Shown here one piece after another: positions 55,284-58,484 of a stretch of 58,484 nucleotides of DNA. A model generated the notes under the pieces. It made no database searches, was not told the DNA's origin, and saw only the letters and a program-made list of their open reading frames with translations. Position numbers and translations under genes: made by a program. Source of the DNA: Lentzea aerocolonigenes. Lineage in GTDB: Bacteria > Actinomycetota > Actinomycetes > Mycobacteriales > Pseudonocardiaceae. Where the stretch lies: assembly GCF_000955955.1 (NCBI RefSeq), contig NZ_JYJG01000119.1:1-58484 (forward strand). The letters are read 5' to 3'. How positions within the stretch are numbered: the first letter of the stretch is position 1; each line of letters opens with the position of its first letter.

Positions 55284-57094
55284 CTATTGCGCGAGATGCC
55301 GCCTGGCGAAGTCCACTTCGGCCGCCGTCTGCCGCATCGTCTCGGCGACGACCAGCGAGCCGTGGCCCGCGTCGTAGCGGTACATCTCGTAGGCGTGGCC
55401 GCGAGCCGCGAGCGCGTCGAGGTAGTTGTCGATCTGCCGGATCGGGCAGCGCGGGTCGTTCTCACCGGCGAGCACGAGCACCGGCGCGGTGACCTGGTCG
55501 ACGTAGGTGAGCGGCGAGCACTCGCGATACAGCTCCGGCAGCTCCTCCGGCGAGCCGCCGAACAGCGCCCGGTCGAACGCCCGCAGCGGCTCCATCTCGT
55601 CCTCGTACGCGGCGAAGTAGTCCGCCACCGGGACGCCCGCGACCCCGACGGTCCAGCGTTCCGGCTGCACCCCGATGCCGAGCAACGTCAGGTAGCCGCC
55701 CCAGCTCGCACCGCTGAGCACCGACTTCGACGGATCGGTGAGCCCGGACTCGACCGCCCAGTCGTGCACGGCGGCGATGTCCTCCAGCTCGGTCAGGCCC
55801 GGCCTGCCCTCGATGGCATCGCGCCACTTCGAGCCGTAGCCGCTGGAGCCGCGGTAGTTCACGTGCACGGTGGCGAACCCGGCGTCCAGCCACACCGCGC
55901 GGTAGGCGGAGAAGCGGTCCTCGTCGGAGGAGTGCGGGCCGCCGTGGATCATGAACACGGTCGGGAACGGTCCCTCGCCGGCGGGCTTCGAGACCAGCGC
56001 GTGCACCTCGCCGACGAACACGTCCTCGAGCTTCGACGACGTCGCGGGCTTGGCACCCTGCGGCTCGACCAGCACGCGCTCGGTGCCGTCGGTCGCCAGC
56101 GCGCGGATAACCGTGGACCTCTCGGCGGACGACCACGAGTACTCGACGGTGCCGTCCGGGCGCACGCCCGCCGAGCCGATCACGCCCGGCGCGGTGTCCA
56201 GAGTGGACAGTTCACCGATCGCGAGGTCGTAGCGGTGCACGGTGTTGCGTGCGTGGTGGGTGTGCACGATCAGCAACCCGGACGCGTCCGGGTACCAGTC
56301 GGCGGAGACCTCACCCGGCAGGTCGAGGACGATCTCCTGCTCGGTGTCGGTGGCGACGTCCCAGACCAGCAGCTCCTCACGGCCGCGGCGCTCGTGCAGC
56401 ACCAGCAGCCGCTGGTCGCCGCGCACCGGGCTGAACGAGATGGCGTCCAGCCCGAGGCCCTTGCCGTCCCACTTCTCCGCGACCACAGCACCATCGGCGG
56501 CGTTGAGCGCGCGCAGGGCCATGTGCCGGTTGTCGCCGTGCTCGGAGTGCGCGATCACGACCAGCGACTCGTCCTTCGACAGCGCGGTCACGCCGGCGTC
56601 GTTGACGTGCTGGTAGATCACCTCGGAGGTCCCGTTGCGGGACAGCCACACCGTGGTGCCGTCATCGGTCGACGCGGCCACCGCGACGACGTTCCGGCCG
56701 AGCTCGAGCCCGGCGGGGTAGCCGGCGTGGACATCCGGGAGCGCGGGCTCGGCCTTGCTGCCGTCCGCGGTGAACGGCTCGCGCACCCAGACGCCGAACT
56801 CGTCGCCGTCGTGGTCGTCGAACCACCAGATCTCGGTGCCGTCCGGGTTCAGCGTGCCGTGCGACGTGCCGTTCGGGCGGTCCGTGACCTTGCGGTGCTC
56901 GTCCGTCGCGCGGTCCCAGGCGTAGATCTCCCAGACGCCGCTCGCGTTGGAGACGTACAGCGTGCGGTCCGGTGCGTCGTCGGCCAGCCGGGCAGGCTCA
57001 TCCGGGGAGCGGTGAACCGCTCGCGCCACCGGGTCTCGGCGGCCGGATCGTCGAAAAGCTGGTCCGGAACGTTCGGAGCAGGGTGCGTTGTCAC
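55284..57094 (-). CDS. S9 family prolyl-oligopeptidase-type peptidase with apparent frameshift
   Basis: The C-terminal hydrolase domain has the triad GASWGG (Ser), ENDPR (Asp) and AGHGS (His); the N-terminal part is a beta-propeller (WDRATDEH, NPDGTEIWWFDD). The beginning, GTG then TTHPAPNVPDQLFDDPAA and FTAPRMSLP, lies in another frame than DDAPDRTLYVSNASGVW. One extra C in the CCC run near 57000 would join them as MSLPRLADDAP, so a single-base deletion or sequencing error is likely. If real, the gene is broken. Cytosolic. Confidence 0.8.
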
Positions 57095-57168
57095 TCCCCA
57101 ACACTAGAGTCACCGGTGGTTCTAGGGGGATTGGGAATGACACAACCACCACAGTGGGCGAGCCGTTG

Positions 57169-57612
57169 ATGGAACTCGCCCAGGTCAACATCTCACGGCT
57201 GCTGGCACCGCTCGACAGCCCGCAGCTCAAGGAGTTCGTCGACGCCCTCGACGACGTGAACGCGGTCGCGGACGCCGCACCCGGCTTCCGCTGGCGGCTG
57301 CAGAGCGAAGCGGGCGACGCGACCGCGATCCGGATCTTCGAAGACGACTGGCTGATCGTGAACATGTCCGTGTGGGAGTCGCCGGAGACGTTGCTGGACT
57401 ACGTCTACGGCGATGCCCACCGGTCCGTGCTGCGCGGCCGGCGCAAGTGGTTCCAGCACCCGGCCGAGGCGATGACGGCGCTGTGGTGGGTACCCGAGGG
57501 TCACCGGCCTTCAGTCGCGGAAGCCGAGGAACGGTTGCTGCACCTGCGCGCGCACGGCCCGTCGTCGCACGTGTTCACGCTCAAGGACAGCTACGGCGCG
57601 ACGTCCGCGTAG
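57169..57612 (+). CDS. DUF3291 domain-containing protein
   Basis: 147 aa, dimeric ferredoxin-like (antibiotic monooxygenase-like) fold. LAQVNISRLLAPLDSPQLKEF, ADAAPGFRWRLQ and SVWESPETLLDYVYGDAHRSVLR are the DUF3291 blocks. No catalytic residue known. Start is the ATG; a GTG five codons upstream is open. Last 22 bp overlap the convergent lyase-like gene. Confidence 0.88.
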   Translation: MELAQVNISRLLAPLDSPQLKEFVDALDDVNAVADAAPGFRWRLQSEAGDATAIRIFEDDWLIVNMSVWESPETLLDYVYGDAHRSVLRGRRKWFQHPAEAMTALWWVPEGHRPSVAEAEERLLHLRAHGPSSHVFTLKDSYGATSA

Positions 57613-58343
57613 CTGGTGCCGAGCTTGGCGCTGTTGAGCCAGGCCGTGGCGCGCCCGCTGTTGGGGCCCGACCGGTAGACACCCCACTTGGTGTTGACGT
57701 GCGTGCCCCACAGCGTCGCGCCCGCGTACCGCTTCTGCCCGTTGTCGAACGTCTGCTGCACGCCGTTGCGGTAGAGCTCGACCCAGCCGTCGTTGCCGCG
57801 GCTGAGCTTGAAGCCGATGACCCAGTCGTTCCACTGCCCGGTCGGGAACGGCACGGTCCAGATGTGCTTAGTGCCGCCGCTCGGCGCGGTGAGCTGGAAG
57901 TGCAGCTTGCCGTCGCCGAGCGTCCGCAGCACGAACGGCCCGGACTTCGGCTGCGACCCGCTCGCCCCCGAGATGTGCAGCTGGTAGACCGAGATCCAGT
58001 GGCCGCCGTTGGGGTTGACGTCCCACTTCGCCCGCCAGCCGAAGTAGAAGACCTTGCCGACGTCGGCACTCCCGATCCGGTACGGCGAACTGTTCTTGCG
58101 CATGCCCCGGCTCTCGCAGCGCTCCTTGCCGTTGTTCCAGTCCCACGTCTCGTACTTGATCGAGGCCCCGTACTTCGGGTCGTTGGCGGTGGTGATGCTG
58201 CCCGGATCCTGCTCCAGCCCGTCGAAAACGGCGGCCGGCCCCTTCGCGGGATCGGCTTCCCACAGCACGTTCGCGGCCTGTGCCTGCGCCGGAGTGAACA
58301 AAACGGCAATGATCGTTGCGGTCAGCGCCCAATGTGCGCGCAT
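57591..58343 (-). CDS. Secreted polysaccharide lyase / heparin lyase I-like protein
   Basis: 250 aa. Signal peptide MRAHWALTATIIAVLF with AQAQAA cleavage near residue 22, then a jelly-roll domain: GHWISVYQLHISGASG, FVLRTLGDGKLHF, TGQWNDWVIGFKLS and GVYRSGPNSGRATAWL resemble PL20/heparin-lyase-I-like glucuronan lyases. Substrate is inference. The ATG before the signal peptide is preferred over a frame opening 27 codons earlier. The last 141 bp of the window hold no gene I can support. Confidence 0.8.
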   Translation of the reverse strand: MRAHWALTATIIAVLFTPAQAQAANVLWEADPAKGPAAVFDGLEQDPGSITTANDPKYGASIKYETWDWNNGKERCESRGMRKNSSPYRIGSADVGKVFYFGWRAKWDVNPNGGHWISVYQLHISGASGSQPKSGPFVLRTLGDGKLHFQLTAPSGGTKHIWTVPFPTGQWNDWVIGFKLSRGNDGWVELYRNGVQQTFDNGQKRYAGATLWGTHVNTKWGVYRSGPNSGRATAWLNSAKLGTSYADVAP

Positions 58344-58484
58344 CAGATCTCCTTCTGTGCAACGCCCGCGGCGAAGGCATAGATCGGATGTCTGCGGCGT
58401 GATTCGCACGGTAGCGGCGATCAATTGATCGCACCAGGTTTCCGCGGCCTCCGGAATATCTAGTGGCGTGGCCCGGAACGTTGC

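Overview
High-GC actinobacterial chromosome. The mycothiol-dependent maleylpyruvate-isomerase-like proteins, GPP34 proteins, an AfsR-type SARP regulator, an ECF42 sigma factor with a DGPF partner, frequent GTG starts and an actinobacterial-type LexA box point to Actinomycetota, most likely Pseudonocardiales (Lentzea/Saccharothrix-like; the genus is inference). Housekeeping blocks (tyrA, tadA-associated gene, tadA, tRNA-Ser; ffs, dnaX, ybaB, recR; leuA, lysC, asd) resemble those around the corresponding mycobacterial genes, but between recR and leuA there is accessory material instead of the murT/gatD/dnaQ genes found there in mycobacteria.

Layout. 1-7.8 kb: thiolase, two tandem membrane-anchored FnIII proteins, prephenate dehydrogenase, M20 amidohydrolase, tadA-associated protein, tadA and tRNA-Ser(CGA). 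7.9-14.3 kb: a tandem pair of small secreted proteins, a tandem pair of mycothiol-dependent enzymes, a LexA (SOS) box in front of a large secreted nuclease, one intact and two decayed GPP34 genes, tRNA-Ser(GGA). 14.4-20.3 kb: ECF42/DGPF module with its own promoter, a decayed mycothiol-enzyme copy whose 3' end holds two DnaA boxes and a second LexA box over the ffs promoter, then ffs, dnaX, ybaB/ebfC, recR and a uridine-kinase-like gene. 20.3-31.7 kb: SARP-NB-ARC-TPR regulator divergent from a five-gene peptide ABC importer, AlkZ-like winged-helix protein, TetR regulator, DedA protein. 31.8-41.3 kb: DUF4184 membrane protein, secreted metallophosphoesterase, MFS exporter, TolB-like lipid-anchored or membrane protein, leuA with a Leu-rich leader peptide, two small membrane proteins, NUDIX hydrolase, nitroreductase, PIG-V-like mannosyltransferase. 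41.4-48.6 kb: lysC-asd, then an ADP-ribosylglycohydrolase-like gene, a fusion of an Imm35-like domain to ADP-ribosylglycohydrolase, a methyltransferase, an FGGY kinase and a Fur remnant. 48.6-58.5 kb: tandem MFS pair, HSL-type esterase, FMN reductase, Ohr, Dps, secreted V8-like protease with beta-propeller repeats, an S9 peptidase with an apparent frameshift, DUF3291 protein, secreted polysaccharide-lyase-like protein.

Themes. Tandem duplication followed by decay recurs (FnIII, small secreted, mycothiol enzymes, GPP34, small membrane proteins, MFS, ADP-ribosylglycohydrolases). Many starts sit 6-9 nt after a TANNNT -10 element, so leaderless mRNAs look common. Convergent genes repeatedly overlap at their 3' ends. 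The strongest leads for new biology are the LexA box placed on the ffs/dnaX promoter, the LexA box beside the secreted nuclease, and the Imm35-like/ADP-ribosylglycohydrolase fusion. No CRISPR array, insertion sequence, rRNA or prophage was seen.
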